A DNA stretch of 64,000 nucleotides, from NCBI RefSeq assembly GCF_000224145.3, contig NW_004190472.2:124001-188000 (forward strand). Reading direction: 5' to 3'. Positions 40,855 through 52,112 of the stretch are shown here, piece by piece (positions within the stretch are counted from its first letter, which is position 1; each line of letters starts with the position of its first letter). This DNA comes from Ciona intestinalis. Its lineage: Eukaryota; Chordata; Ascidiacea; Phlebobranchia; Cionidae. The notes beneath the pieces were generated by a model. That model was not told where the DNA came from, made no database searches, and worked only from the letters and a program-made list of their open reading frames with translations. The position numbers were made by a program, and so were the translations under genes.

Positions 40855-42401
40855 ATAGAAAAGTAGACTTTTTAATATAAATACCCGTTTGACGGCTCAT
40901 CTGGTATGAAAAAAAAAATTTTTTTATACCAAATGAGCAGCAAAAAGACTATTAACAATGTGCCTTGTAGCAGAAGTAACAGAATATTTTTAATGTAACT
41001 GAAAATTTAATGTAACTTGTGTACAAATTATAGACAATCTATGCAATCGATGGAGGATCACTGCTTAATATGTATTTTAACTTCTCTGTTATTTTTGATT
41101 TGTGTTGATCGAAATAAACACGTATTACTATGCATACAAAACTTGACTAGATTATTTGCCTACGATGTGGCTCAGTGGTTAAGTTTCTGCATCTTAACCA
41201 AAGGGTACCAGGTTCAATGCTCGATACTGCTACCATTTGCTTTAACCCAGTGGTCACTAATGGGTTGTAGCACCCTTGGTGTTAGAGTAATGTGTCAACT
41301 AAATCCAAAGTCCCATGACAACCCATGCTGTAGGACCTCACCCATGTAGAACAGAAGATAAATGTCTTTAACCCAGCATCTGTTTTTTTATTTTCATATA
41401 TTTTCTGTCTTCACAAAATTAAATAAATGAATTATTGATTATAACTTACTTTATCCTCGCGTGGCCGGAAAACGACAGTCGTTATCACACGGGTTTATCA
41501 CCCTGTGCCAGCTTACGAGTTACCATGTATGTTAACTTGTGGGTGATTCTTTTTTTTCTTTTTTTTATGTATGGCTGATAATTTAGAAAACCCATTAGTG
41601 ATCACTGGGTTGGAGCAATTGTCGTTAAGTGTCTTGCCCAAGGACACATACGCCCACAAAAAAGGCAGGCGTTAGATGTTCCGCAAGCTCAGCATATTTT
41701 GTAAGATATCTTTAGTGTAATGAAAGTGGAAATAATTGATGCTCAATGTATTGCATATTTACTGTATCCTCATGGTGTATATACTTAGATGATTTATGTG
41801 AACTTAAAAGGTTAGGAGTTCTTCTGGCACTGTTGTACAGACTACGGCCCGCGAGCTTATTTTGACCGGCCCGGCGTTTCGTGAATTCCTCCAAGTAATT
41901 GGCAATTTTTGGAATACTTCTGAAAATCTTTGACCCACAACCAGCAGGTTATATATGCTTAGCTGAATGAATGAAAGTAACTTAGGCAGGCGCGCTAACC
42001 CCTTTTGCCATGGCAACGTAGCTGGTTTATGTTAACTTAAATGGTTAAGAGTTATTTTGGCATTTGGGTCGGGAGTTGAGATTTTTTTGGCTTTAGTCCT
42101 GCACAGTTCATCTTCTTTTTGAAGCGCTAAGGAGTTTTAAACAAAATTCAAGCTTCATAGAAGCTAATGCAAGATATAGATAACACATAAAGAACAATGA
42201 AGTTGTATTGTATCAACATAAAAGAAGTTATTTGTACTAACTAAGATAGTGAAAATGGAAGGCAAAGAAACTAAAACAAAGAAAGGAAATTTTTCATTTG
42301 CAACTTAAATTAACCTCAGCTTTGAAAATGTTGAAAAAGGCTATATTATCCTACAACACATGAACATAGCAGTAGTAGGGAATAGAATTAGAAATTGCTT
42401 G
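40855..42401. other. Convergent kinase / RNF25 intergenic region
   Basis: It contains a short hairpin (AAAAAAAAATTTTTTTATACC) after the kinase stop, a SINE head (41160-41265) fused to a 97-bp-family piece (41270-41350), and a nearly whole reverse SINE (41445-41660). The rest, about 41700-42400, carries no recognised repeat or exon. Confidence 0.6.
41160..41350 (+). mobile_element. SINE head fused to a 97-bp-family unit
   Basis: A box TGGCTCAGTGGTTAAG, B box GGTTCAATGCTC, middle CACTAATGGGTTG, then abruptly TAGCACCCTTGGTGTTAG, which is the start of the dispersed 97-bp element, ending CTCACCCATGTAGAACAGAA. Confidence 0.65.
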
Positions 42402-45400
42402 CTATTTTTCCAGCGCTTTAAATCCAGGTGGTGGGCCAACTCTGATTGGTTTAAAACCAGGAGGTGTTTTAACATCTGAAAAATTTGACTTCTTATTTAT
42501 TCCTGAATGATTTTGGTGCTTTGTAGGATTGCTTGTAGGATTGCTTGAATTGAAATTTGTTCGATGTTTGTTTGGTTTAGGTTGGTTGTTCCAAGGCGGA
42601 GATTTTGAATTTTCGACATTTCTTGGTTTTCTTGGTTCATGGTAAGTTCTTCTAGGTCTGTTATAATTTCTGTATTTTTCCGTTGTATCTTTCGTGAATG
42701 GTTTTCGTCCAGGGACCATTCTATGATTGTGGTGACTTTGGTGGGGGTTGGGTTTGCTTGGATTTGGAAATACTTTGGTGGTTTTCCTGTCATCGCTATT
42801 TGAACTGTTCGTTCCAACTACTTTGGTTTGAGCATCTTGTTTTGATTTTGCAACAAGTGCTTCGGATTTTGCTTTCTGCTCAATCTATAAAATATATATT
42901 TAAAGAGAGAATTTGGAGAAACCAAACAGAGCTGAAAACATGAACAAAAGGGTTCTAGTAAAACAAAAACATAATAACTTTTATCCTAACAATAATCCCT
43001 AAAAGTATGCAGAGTATAACCATGGTTATAATACATAGGAGGAGAGTGTATCATGTAGGTGTAGAGACCATGCTTCTTTCTTCTAATTAAATATAAACAT
43101 GTTTTTAACTGAAGGAAATTTTAACAACTGTTGTTTTGTTGATATATGAATGAATGAATGTATCTTTATCCTCGCGTGGCCGGAAAACTAAAGTCGTTTT
43201 CACACGGGTTTAGCACCTCATGCCAGCTTACGAGTTACCACGTATGTTACTTTGTGGGTAACTATATATATATCTTGTCTTCGTTTGAAATATTTTTCAA
43301 TATTCTCTATCTTAATCAGCGAGACAAATCAAAGATATTATTATAAGAGAACAAAATGTAACATGCCTCTTCCATAAATAGACCTACACTACTTACAGTT
43401 GAGAGCAAGTGTTTCTTTTTTTCCGCATCTAGATTAATAATACCACCGACTTTAAGTTGTCGTTCATAAATTTCATTCATTTGCTTTACGTTTCTTTTGT
43501 ATTCTTCAAGATTCTCAACAGAAAGTTCCTGGTTAGAGTAATAGACTGTAAGAAAACTTATTAAAGCATAATAGTTTCTTTTTTGTTTACTACTGATATC
43601 AACCAACAGTTTTTTGTTCCTGGTGTAAGAAAACTCAAAATATCTATTACGTAATTGCTTGTGGTTATTTATCTGACAATTTAATGGTATACCATATACA
43701 GCTTTTCAAGTAAAACAGATTTTTACAACAGTATATTGCATAAATGAATGGATATAACTTATATATCCTTGCATGTCGTGGCAACTGGCAACAACAGTCA
43801 TTATAACACGAGTGATCTGTTTCATACATCTCGTAAGTTAGTGTCAAAAGGAATTTGTGATTTAGGATTAGTCTTTTCTTAGTCTTTATCGATACTAGAA
43901 TGAAATTAACAAAAGCAATATTAAAGATAGTATGGCACTGGTTCCTATTAAATCATTTTTTTTTTACTTTTTGTTGAAATGAACTTAAAAAATACAGATT
44001 AAAGATAGCATAGTTACTATGGTACGAGTTCCTATTATGTCAGTCTTTTTACAACAACAATACCTGAGTTACTGGTTCCTTTGCTTTTTGTAATGCATCA
44101 ATATCTACTTCAATCAACTCTCTACATATGGGGCAAGGAACTTGTCCGGGTGGAACTTCAGATTTCTTTTTTGGTGGGCCATCGATAGGGTTTGTTGAGG
44201 TTTGAAAATACTCGATATTTGAATGGTAGTGGTTGTAGTATTGTAGCAAGCAGTGGTCATGGAAGTGGTGGAAACATGGAGACTTCAGGAAATCATCATC
44301 AGCCTGAATGAATGCAACTTATTTATTTTCTAATGATAGTGAGAATGACAGAGTCATTATTATGACATAGGTGTTCTGTTGTATACACCTCATGTTCACA
44401 TTAGAACTTCTAAAAACCATCATCTGGATGAATGCATGTAACTTGTTTTACCCTCGCATGACAGGGCAACAACAGTCGTTATAACATTGGTGTTCTGTTT
44501 CACACAGCTCGTGCCAGCTTACGAGTAACGGCGTATGTAAGTTTACGGGTGGTTATTTTTAAATTCATACACTTCAGACCTGCTTATGAATGACCACTGA
44601 GTTGGAATAACAACCAAAAGTTTAGTAAATAAATTATAATAGCAGAGTAGCAACGGAAAAATAATATACCAGTTAATGAAATTGTATCTAAATAAATGAA
44701 AAAAGTTTTTATCTTTCCTAAGGACACATGAAATTAAACCGAAAAGAAGTATTACAATCATAAGTACCCACGAAGTAACATACATGTTAACTCGTAAGTT
44801 GGCAAGAAGTGTATGAACACCTGTGTTATAACGACTGTCATATTTTCACGCGAGGATAAATAAATTACATTCATTCATTACATACGTGGTAACTCTTAAG
44901 AGGGCACAAGGTGTATGAAACAGAACACCCGTGTTATAAAGACTGTTGTTGTCCCGTCATGTGAGTTAAAAAAAAGATGATAACTTTCTGAAGTTCTAAT
45001 AGGGGCATGAGATGATACAGTTACACCCATTCATTGAAATAAGTAAATGTACCTGGAAAGATAGCAGACACACTGGGCATGGGTCACATGGTATGTTATT
45101 TAAGGTTAAACTTTCTTTTGCGAGTTCAATGAGGTCAAACAAGTTCACATCCTCATCATGGCTGTCAATCAAATCCATCATCTGTTGTTTCAGTTTATTC
45201 AGATGTTCGTCAGATAATCCACGCGAAGATTTAAAAGTAAATTTCAGATGCTCTTCTGGGTACTGGAAATAAGTAAATTGATTTATCTTTATTTGGGAGA
45301 GGAGTTATAATAATTAACAAAAAGGTGTTCATTCCGAATATGCGCCAAACTTTTATAAACTTCAGAAGTAAATGTCATAGGTACCTTTGAGTACTGGAAA

Positions 45401-46068
45401 ATTAAACTAAAAAGGTATATATAATTCATTTACCTTAATAACTTTATTCTAAAGAAGAATTATAATATTTAACAAAGTATCTTATAGGGCTATAGGCAAA
45501 GGCACCAAACTTTTATGAACACATGAGAGGCAGGGATAGTAAAACATACAATTCTGTGAAAAAGTGTTAGGAAAGAGATCTTGTTAGAAAATGCCATACT
45601 CTGCTGAATGGCTACCATCTTGTTTAGCAAAGCGAGCACAATTGTATATACACACCTGATCTGGTATACTAAACACAAGTTCAAGCTTAAGATATTGTGA
45701 ACTTGTATCATCAGCTGTAGCAGGATACAAACATATTCCAACTTCTTTAACTTTATTACTGTAAATTAGGAAAAAAAATATTAAATTTAAACATAAAGAA
45801 CAGGTATACTGCCAAAATTTGTTTATTTTGTTTATAATTTTATTTAAAACAATTTTCAACAAAAGACAACTTTTAAAGGGTTGATATTTTATTATTACTA
45901 AAACAGACTTACTCTAAATCTCTTTGGATTTTTATTTTATCTTCGTAAATAGACTGAAGTACCATAATCTCGTCTTCCACGCAACTGTAGGAATAAAACA
46001 ATGAAATTAACATTTATTTGACCAATAAAATACAATACATACCTATTGCTAGCACCAGAGTCGTCCAT
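42402..46068 (-). CDS. RNF25: RNF25, RWD-RING E3 ubiquitin ligase, complete
   Basis: Seven exons, all in phase, give 421 residues (human 459): 46068-46043, 45984-45913, 45758-45656, 45262-45053, 44303-44064, 43528-43397, 42884-42402. Residues 10-110 form the RWD domain (EDEIMVLQSIYEDKI, YPATADDTSSQYLKLELVFS, SSRGLSDEHL). The RING follows, with Cys129-x2-Cys132, Cys147-x-His149, His152-x2-Cys155 and Cys194-x2-Cys197, split by the 45053/44303 intron. A helical segment ending GGIINLDAEKKKH matches human GGIIDLEAERN. The last exon encodes a basic, Asn/Pro-rich, probably disordered tail with two PPGFK motifs near the end. Known RNF25 acts with UBE2D/E enzymes, in NF-kB signalling and in ribosome-stall responses. 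A likely AG acceptor about 57 bp upstream of the ATG hints at a spliced 5' UTR. Confidence 0.95.
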
Positions 46069-46438
46069 GACCGCTAATTCTTACAAATTAACCCCAAAAT
46101 CAAATATCAACAAAATTTCCTAAAAAAGAAAATGAACTCGTCAGCTGTGGTCGTTCAACCGTAACGGCATATAGCCAATAGAAATCAAATACATTTATGT
46201 AAACATTGGCATAACGTTTTCAAAACATGAACCAAAGCTATTATTATACTTCCGCTTTGCTATTGCATTTTGCAGTAACAAGTTACTTCATACGCATTGA
46301 GAGGCTTAAAGTTATATCACCCGTGGTATAAAAGCTATCGTTGCCCTATTACGTGAGGATAAATAAGTTACATTCATAAATTCGTTCATTACTACGTTTA
46401 TTCTTTTATTTATTACATTCATACATTTATTCATATAT
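46069..46438. promoter_or_regulatory. Divergent promoter region, RNF25 and fucosidase
   Basis: Only 370 bp separate the two start codons. The right part (46270-46400) is a SINE tail, ending in TTACATTCATA and T-rich repeats about 40 bp before the fucosidase ATG. The left 200 bp looks unique and is the likely shared core promoter. No TATA box is obvious on the RNF25 side. Confidence 0.5.
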
Positions 46439-49400
46439 ATGCACATTTTTAGAAGCATGTTAAAGTATACATCAATTGCATTCTTCTTCGCTTATGTGGC
46501 GTTTGCTGCTGCATTTGAAGAAACATCTCTTCGTGAAATTTTAGTAGAGGAAAATGTGGTAGAATTTACTAAAGAAGAAATACCACTGGTTAATGATGAA
46601 AAGCAAAACACAAAAAGATACGAACCAACGTGGAAGTCAATAGACTCACGTCCACTACCGAGCTGGTTTGATGAAGCAAAGTTTGGCATTTTTATTCACT
46701 GGGGTGTTTTCTCTGTTCCAAGTTTTGGCAATGAGTGGTTTTGGTGGAATTGGAAAGTAGGTTGGCTTGGTTTAGTTATAACTTATTCTTAAACATGGTT
46801 ATATTTTGCATGGCATTTATTTACTTGCACTTTACAGGTATTAACTGGTGAAGAATCCCTCTACTTTATCTGCAAACTACTAACCCATATAACGAGTAAC
46901 ATCTCACTCCTAATCCCTTATAACTAATGACCCATATAACCACTAACTAAAAAATGAAATTATTACCTAACACAAAAATTATTTGTGGCAGTTTTTATCA
47001 AAGGACTAAACCTCTTGTTTTTAATATTTAAGTTTTTAAAATTTTTAACTCTCGCTTTTTAACACAGGGAACAAAAAATGCAGCAATCGTTAATTTCATG
47101 AAACGAAACTACCCCCCAGATTTTACATACCCAGATTTTGCGAAAGAATTTACAGCTGAGTTGTTCCAACCTAATGAATGGGCAGATTTGTTTAAAGGTA
47201 TTTGCTGCCTTGAAGCTTTGCCATTAAAGTTTATTTCTTTTGTCATAAATTGTACCAAGGGCTCTGCGAATAAAGTATATATTACTAGTTGCATTTGCAT
47301 CAAACAATCTATTATAGATGTCGTGGGTCAAGGTTATTGGTTTGATGCTGTTACCATTAATATGCTTGTGTGTCCTTGGGCAAGACAGTTAATCAAATTA
47401 CTACAATCCAGTGGTTTCTTATAGGCTGTCCAAATTGTTGTAAAAAGGAAAAAAACGAACAAAATAATCACCAACAAAATTTTGTGCACCACAACAGTAT
47501 GTGATGTTTAAACATCTGTTTAATATTGACTGTCATTGTCCCACCACACAAGAATAAATAGGTTTTAATAACTGTTGTTTTGTTGCTATATCCTGTCTTT
47601 TCATTTACAGTATTTTTAAATTACCGTAATCGAAGAAACAAATAAAGTTATTATTATATTATTATTTATTACATTCATTCAGATTCTGGGGCCCAGTACA
47701 TTGTCCTTACCAGCAAGCACCATGAAGGCTACACCAACTGGCCTTCTAATGTTTCATGGAATTGGAACTCAATGGATGTCGGCCCACATCGTGATTTAGT
47801 TGGTGACCTGGCATCCTCCATAAGAAATCGCACAAATCTAAAGTTTGGGGTTTACCATTCGTTGTTTGAGTGGTTTCACCCACTCTATATACAGTAGGTT
47901 GAATAGTTTTGCATTCCAAAAATTGTAATATATCTTGAAATTTTTTTTACTTGTGATCCTAATGGACCAAAATGTTGTCTGTCATACCAACATTTTTAAA
48001 ATCAAGTAAAATTGAATAAACGAATGCAACTTATTTGTCCTCGCATGGTGGGCAACAACAGTCATTATGTGCAGATGTTCTGTTTTGCCTGTTGCTGTTG
48101 TAATCAAAATCAATTACTTAACTCATTCATTAAAGGGACAAAGCTGGCCATTTCAAAAGTCAAAGTTTCGTCGCAAGGAAGTCGATGCCTGAGTTGTACG
48201 AGCTTGTTAATAAATACAAGCCTGACATCGTGTGGTCCGATGGTGACTTTGCGCCCGATGTTTATTGGAATTCGACCGAATTTTTAGCTTGGTTGTATAA
48301 TGATAGTCCTGTAAAGGTGAGAAGTTTTACAAGATACGGGCTCAAAGTGTTTACCATTGTGGGTGTATGTGTCTATGTAGAAGAAACTTAACAGTAATTT
48401 CTTAAACCCAAGTTTTCACTTATGGGTTGTCCATATTGTCTCCATATAAAAAACAATCACCGGTAAGTGGCCACAAGTTGTATGAAACGAAATACCTGTT
48501 TTATAACACCTGTTGTTGTCCTGCAAGGGCAAAAACCTGTTCCCTACCATGCGAGAATAAATAGGTTACATATGTGGTAACTCGTAAAAGAGCATGAAGT
48601 GTATAAAAACAGAACACCCGTTTCATAGCGATTGTTGTATAAAACAGAACCATTTTAAAGCTACCGTGCCACGCGAGGACAAATAAGCGAAAACAAATAA
48701 CATGCATTCACACAGGACCACGTGGTTACCAACGACAGATGGGGAACTGGCATCCGTTGTCATCATGGAGGATTCTACTCTTGTTCCGATAAATATAACC
48801 CTGGTGTTTTACAACATCATAAATGGGAGAACTGCATGACAATTGATCGTCATTCATGGGGATATAGAAGAAATGCTAACATACAGGATTACTTAACTAT
48901 ACATGATATTATTTCAGTGAGTTGGGCATAATACTTTGTTTGTATTCATCAAGCATAATATATGTATAGATGCATTTCTGTTTTTATAAATGTATGCTGC
49001 CTATTCATAGGTACCAAACCCACTGCATTAATTAGTAAACATTACAACCAATAAGTTAGATTTTTTTCTTAGAAATGTGTGTCTAACTATCCTGTGTTTA
49101 TAAAAGACAGCACCAAATTACAGTATATTTCCAACTGTACAAACTGCGTTGGCTAATTACATATTTTTTGTTTACTGTGTGAGCCAAAGTGGCTATAATT
49201 TGGCACCAAATTACCTATAATTTCAACCGTACAAATCAGGTTTCATTTTATCTTTCCAGACATTTGCTTCGACTATTAGTTGTGGTGGGAACATGCTTAT
49301 GAATGTAGGGCCAACCAAGGCTGGTATGATTTCCCCTGTGTTTCAAGATAGACTGAGGGAGTTTGGAAGTTGGCTCAAAGTGAACGGTGAAGCTGTTTAT

Positions 49401-49703
49401 TCAAGCAAACCTTGGTCGTCACAGAATGATTCGGTTACCCCAAATATTTGGTACACTGAAAAATCTGGGGCAGTTTACGCCTTTATGCTATCATGGCCTA
49501 AGGATAATGCATTAGTTCTAGGAACCCCTGTTGTCACTGAGTATTCTAAAGTTTCCATGCTTGGTTGGACAGGACCCACTATAACATGGCGTCAGTCATC
49601 TGTGGTGTCTAATAAAGGCATAGTTGTTAACCTACCAGTTGTTCCTGTATCTCAGCTACCATGCGAATGGGCATGGGTGATAAAACTTGAATATTTTGAC
49701 TAG
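46439..49703 (+). CDS. FUCA1: Alpha-L-fucosidase (GH29), complete, 6 exons
   Basis: This lysosomal or secreted enzyme removes alpha-L-fucose from glycoproteins and glycolipids. Exons 46439-46756, 47068-47197, 47683-47893, 48136-48316, 48716-48916 and 49260-49703 agree in phase and give 494 residues (human FUCA1 466). The first ATG is at 46439; the second, at 46457, starts a better signal peptide ([19 protein letters not shown]) and may be the real start. GH29 landmarks are [40 protein letters not shown], the nucleophile Asp255 in VWSDG, NDRWG, CHHGGFY, HSWGYRR and MNVGPTKAG, all close to FUCA1. Residues 22-65 form an acidic N-terminal extension before the GH29 fold. FUCA1 versus FUCA2 orthology was not resolved. 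The stop is followed almost at once by a MITE. Confidence 0.95.
46845..46950 (-). repeat. Telomere-like repeat element, truncated
   Basis: GGTGAAGAATCCCTCTAC followed by CTACTAACCCATATAAC-type repeats. It lies in fucosidase intron 1, in the reverse orientation to the copy at 29890. Confidence 0.6.
47560..47645 (+). repeat. Dispersed repeat with CTATATCCTGTCTTTTC core
   Basis: GTTGTTTTGTTGCTATATCC, then TTACCGTAATCGAAG. Matching segments lie at 24930-25020, 43110-43320, 28520-28600 (reverse) and 62090-62175 (reverse), so this is another family of unknown type. Confidence 0.6.
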
Positions 49704-49705
49704 TA

Positions 49706-49874
49706 ATATATATATAGTAGGATGGGACACCTTTTCATTCTATTTTTTAATACCATTTGGTAGTAAACAAAGAACTTTTAAAGAATTATGAAACCGTATC
49801 CTTTTCACTTCCATACACCGTTGTTAATTGTTTAAAACACGATCAGGATATTATGTGCCCACCCTACTATATAT
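49706..49874 (+). mobile_element. MITE directly after the fucosidase stop
   Basis: ATATATAGTAGGATGGGACA to GTGCCCACCCTACTATATA; part of the right arm is deleted. It starts within a few bases of the TAG at 49701-49703 and so must form the start of the 3' UTR. Confidence 0.8.
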
Positions 49875-50255
49875 TACACTCGTTTCCTAAAACAGCTTCC
49901 TTGGCATTTATTTGCTTACTCATATATCAACGTCTTATACAGATCGTCTTTATCAGGGCGAAAATTTTGTGCTTTTGAGTCTCATTCACCTTAATGTAGA
50001 CAACCTGTTTTAGAACTTTAAAACCATTGTATGCAAAGAATGCCAGAGGGGGTATAGAAAACCAATGTAATAAACCGCAGTACGTTTGAGTATGTTACAA
50101 ACATTACAATCATCATTTTTAATAAATAGCAGTTGCACATCGTATTATTCCCAATTTATCATTTCATTTGCAGAATTTTTTTTGCGTTCTATATTGACCA
50201 TGTTTTGTAATTACTAAGCATATGCAGATCCTAAATACACATTGCTGTAAAACTC

Positions 50256-50465
50256 TCTCATTTACGCAATATGTATGACTAAAAGGTGCAAGGTTCAAGT
50301 CTCATTGCTGTTGAAAAAAAAGTGTTTTTTTATGCGCAGAACAACTTTCATTTATTGCCATCTCATTTACGCAATATGTATGACTAAAAGGTGCAAGGTT
50401 CAAGTCTCATTGCTGTTGAAAAAAAAGTGTTTTTTTATGCGCAGAACAACTTTCATTTATTGCCA
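50256..50465 (+). repeat. 105-bp perfect tandem duplication
   Basis: TCTCATTTACGCAATATGTA through TTCATTTATTGCCA occurs twice in direct succession with no difference that I can see. Each unit contains AAGGTTCAAGTCTC, which looks like a pol III B box. Confidence 0.85.
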
Positions 50466-50976
50466 TGAAAGTTATACAGAAGGCAGTGGTTATTACGATA
50501 ATGAATTTTCAAAATTGTTTTACATTCATTCAAACATCATCTATTTATGGACTCTTAGTTTAGCAGTTCTTCTCGTTCGGATTGGTATTGATGGTTTAGC
50601 AGCTTTCTCCTGAGAAACAATAGTTTAAAAACAGGTTAAACAGCTATTTTGACTGCAACGATGCGGCATCGGTCGCATGGAAGACTTAAATGGGCTTTCC
50701 GGGTATCTGGCCTAAATCCCAGGTCCTTGACAAGGACCTCACCCACAAAGAATAAAAAAAAGGTTAAAGAGAAATGGATATAAGTGTCTCTAAACCTGTA
50801 ATAGTTGCCGTTCATTTAAAGACAACCACTTTTTGAGTCATCGCATTTTAAACCTGGGGTGACTTTAAACGCAGTTAAACCCTAGTCGTGGTTAAAGTAT
50901 AATATGGCGAATATATATTATATGTTGGCTCTGTTTTGGAGCGACATGCCACCCTGGCACCTCTTGATGTTACACA

Positions 50977-51476
50977 NNNNNNNNNNNNNNNNNNNNNNNN
51001 NNNNNNNNNNNNNNNNNNNNNNNNNNNNNNNNNNNNNNNNNNNNNNNNNNNNNNNNNNNNNNNNNNNNNNNNNNNNNNNNNNNNNNNNNNNNNNNNNNNN
51101 NNNNNNNNNNNNNNNNNNNNNNNNNNNNNNNNNNNNNNNNNNNNNNNNNNNNNNNNNNNNNNNNNNNNNNNNNNNNNNNNNNNNNNNNNNNNNNNNNNNN
51201 NNNNNNNNNNNNNNNNNNNNNNNNNNNNNNNNNNNNNNNNNNNNNNNNNNNNNNNNNNNNNNNNNNNNNNNNNNNNNNNNNNNNNNNNNNNNNNNNNNNN
51301 NNNNNNNNNNNNNNNNNNNNNNNNNNNNNNNNNNNNNNNNNNNNNNNNNNNNNNNNNNNNNNNNNNNNNNNNNNNNNNNNNNNNNNNNNNNNNNNNNNNN
51401 NNNNNNNNNNNNNNNNNNNNNNNNNNNNNNNNNNNNNNNNNNNNNNNNNNNNNNNNNNNNNNNNNNNNNNNNNNNN
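50977..51476. other. Assembly gap, 500 N
   Basis: Run of exactly 500 N, so the real size is unknown. It lies downstream of the last ELYS exon found and upstream of nothing coding on the other side. Confidence 0.95.
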
Positions 51477-52112
51477 CACCCATGCTCAAGTCTTTGTATT
51501 CATACTGCTGTTGTGAATGCTTGATAAAATGAACGTCACAAATATGTGAAATTACGGACAAAAATTAGTTTAGGCCAAGAATCCAATTCAAAATTGTTCA
51601 AAAGAAATCTTTCACCAAAAATCAAACTTTCCAATCTGGGGTAAATATATCCACTGATGCATCAGAGTATTGTTGGATCAACATATATATATCTGCAGGG
51701 TGTAATATTATTTTCACTGTACGAGACCTCTCGGATATTTATCAAGTTATATCCATTCTTTTATTGATCGAGTGTATTATTATTATAACATATATGATAT
51801 TATGATGCAATAAATAAATGATTCGAATATTTAAAGCCTTATGCTGTAAACATTTGTAGGTTATTTTGTGGACGTTAGGGAATTCTATATGTGTACTTGG
51901 GCAGGACACTTATGGACATACCTCCAACCCAGTGGTCACTAATGGATTGTCTAACTATGCAGAAAAAAAATTAATCACCCACAAAGTTACATACGTCGTA
52001 ACTTGTAAGCGAGCACGAAGTGTATGGTACAGAATACCCGTGTTATAACGATTGCCCTACACGCCAGAATAAATAAGTTACATTAATCTAAACACAGTGA
52101 GAGCATTCATAC

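Larger units (their letters stand above)
49875..52112. other. Convergent fucosidase / ELYS region with gap
   Basis: It contains the 105-bp duplication (50256-50465), a 97-bp-family piece (50700-50760), the 500-base gap and a headless SINE at 51895-52090. No further ELYS exon was recognised in 51477-52110; the remaining C-terminal exons, if present, are probably inside the gap. Confidence 0.6.

Noticed and set aside
50875-51561. Large open frames on both strands at 50.9-51.6 kb
   Set aside because: Produced by the run of N.
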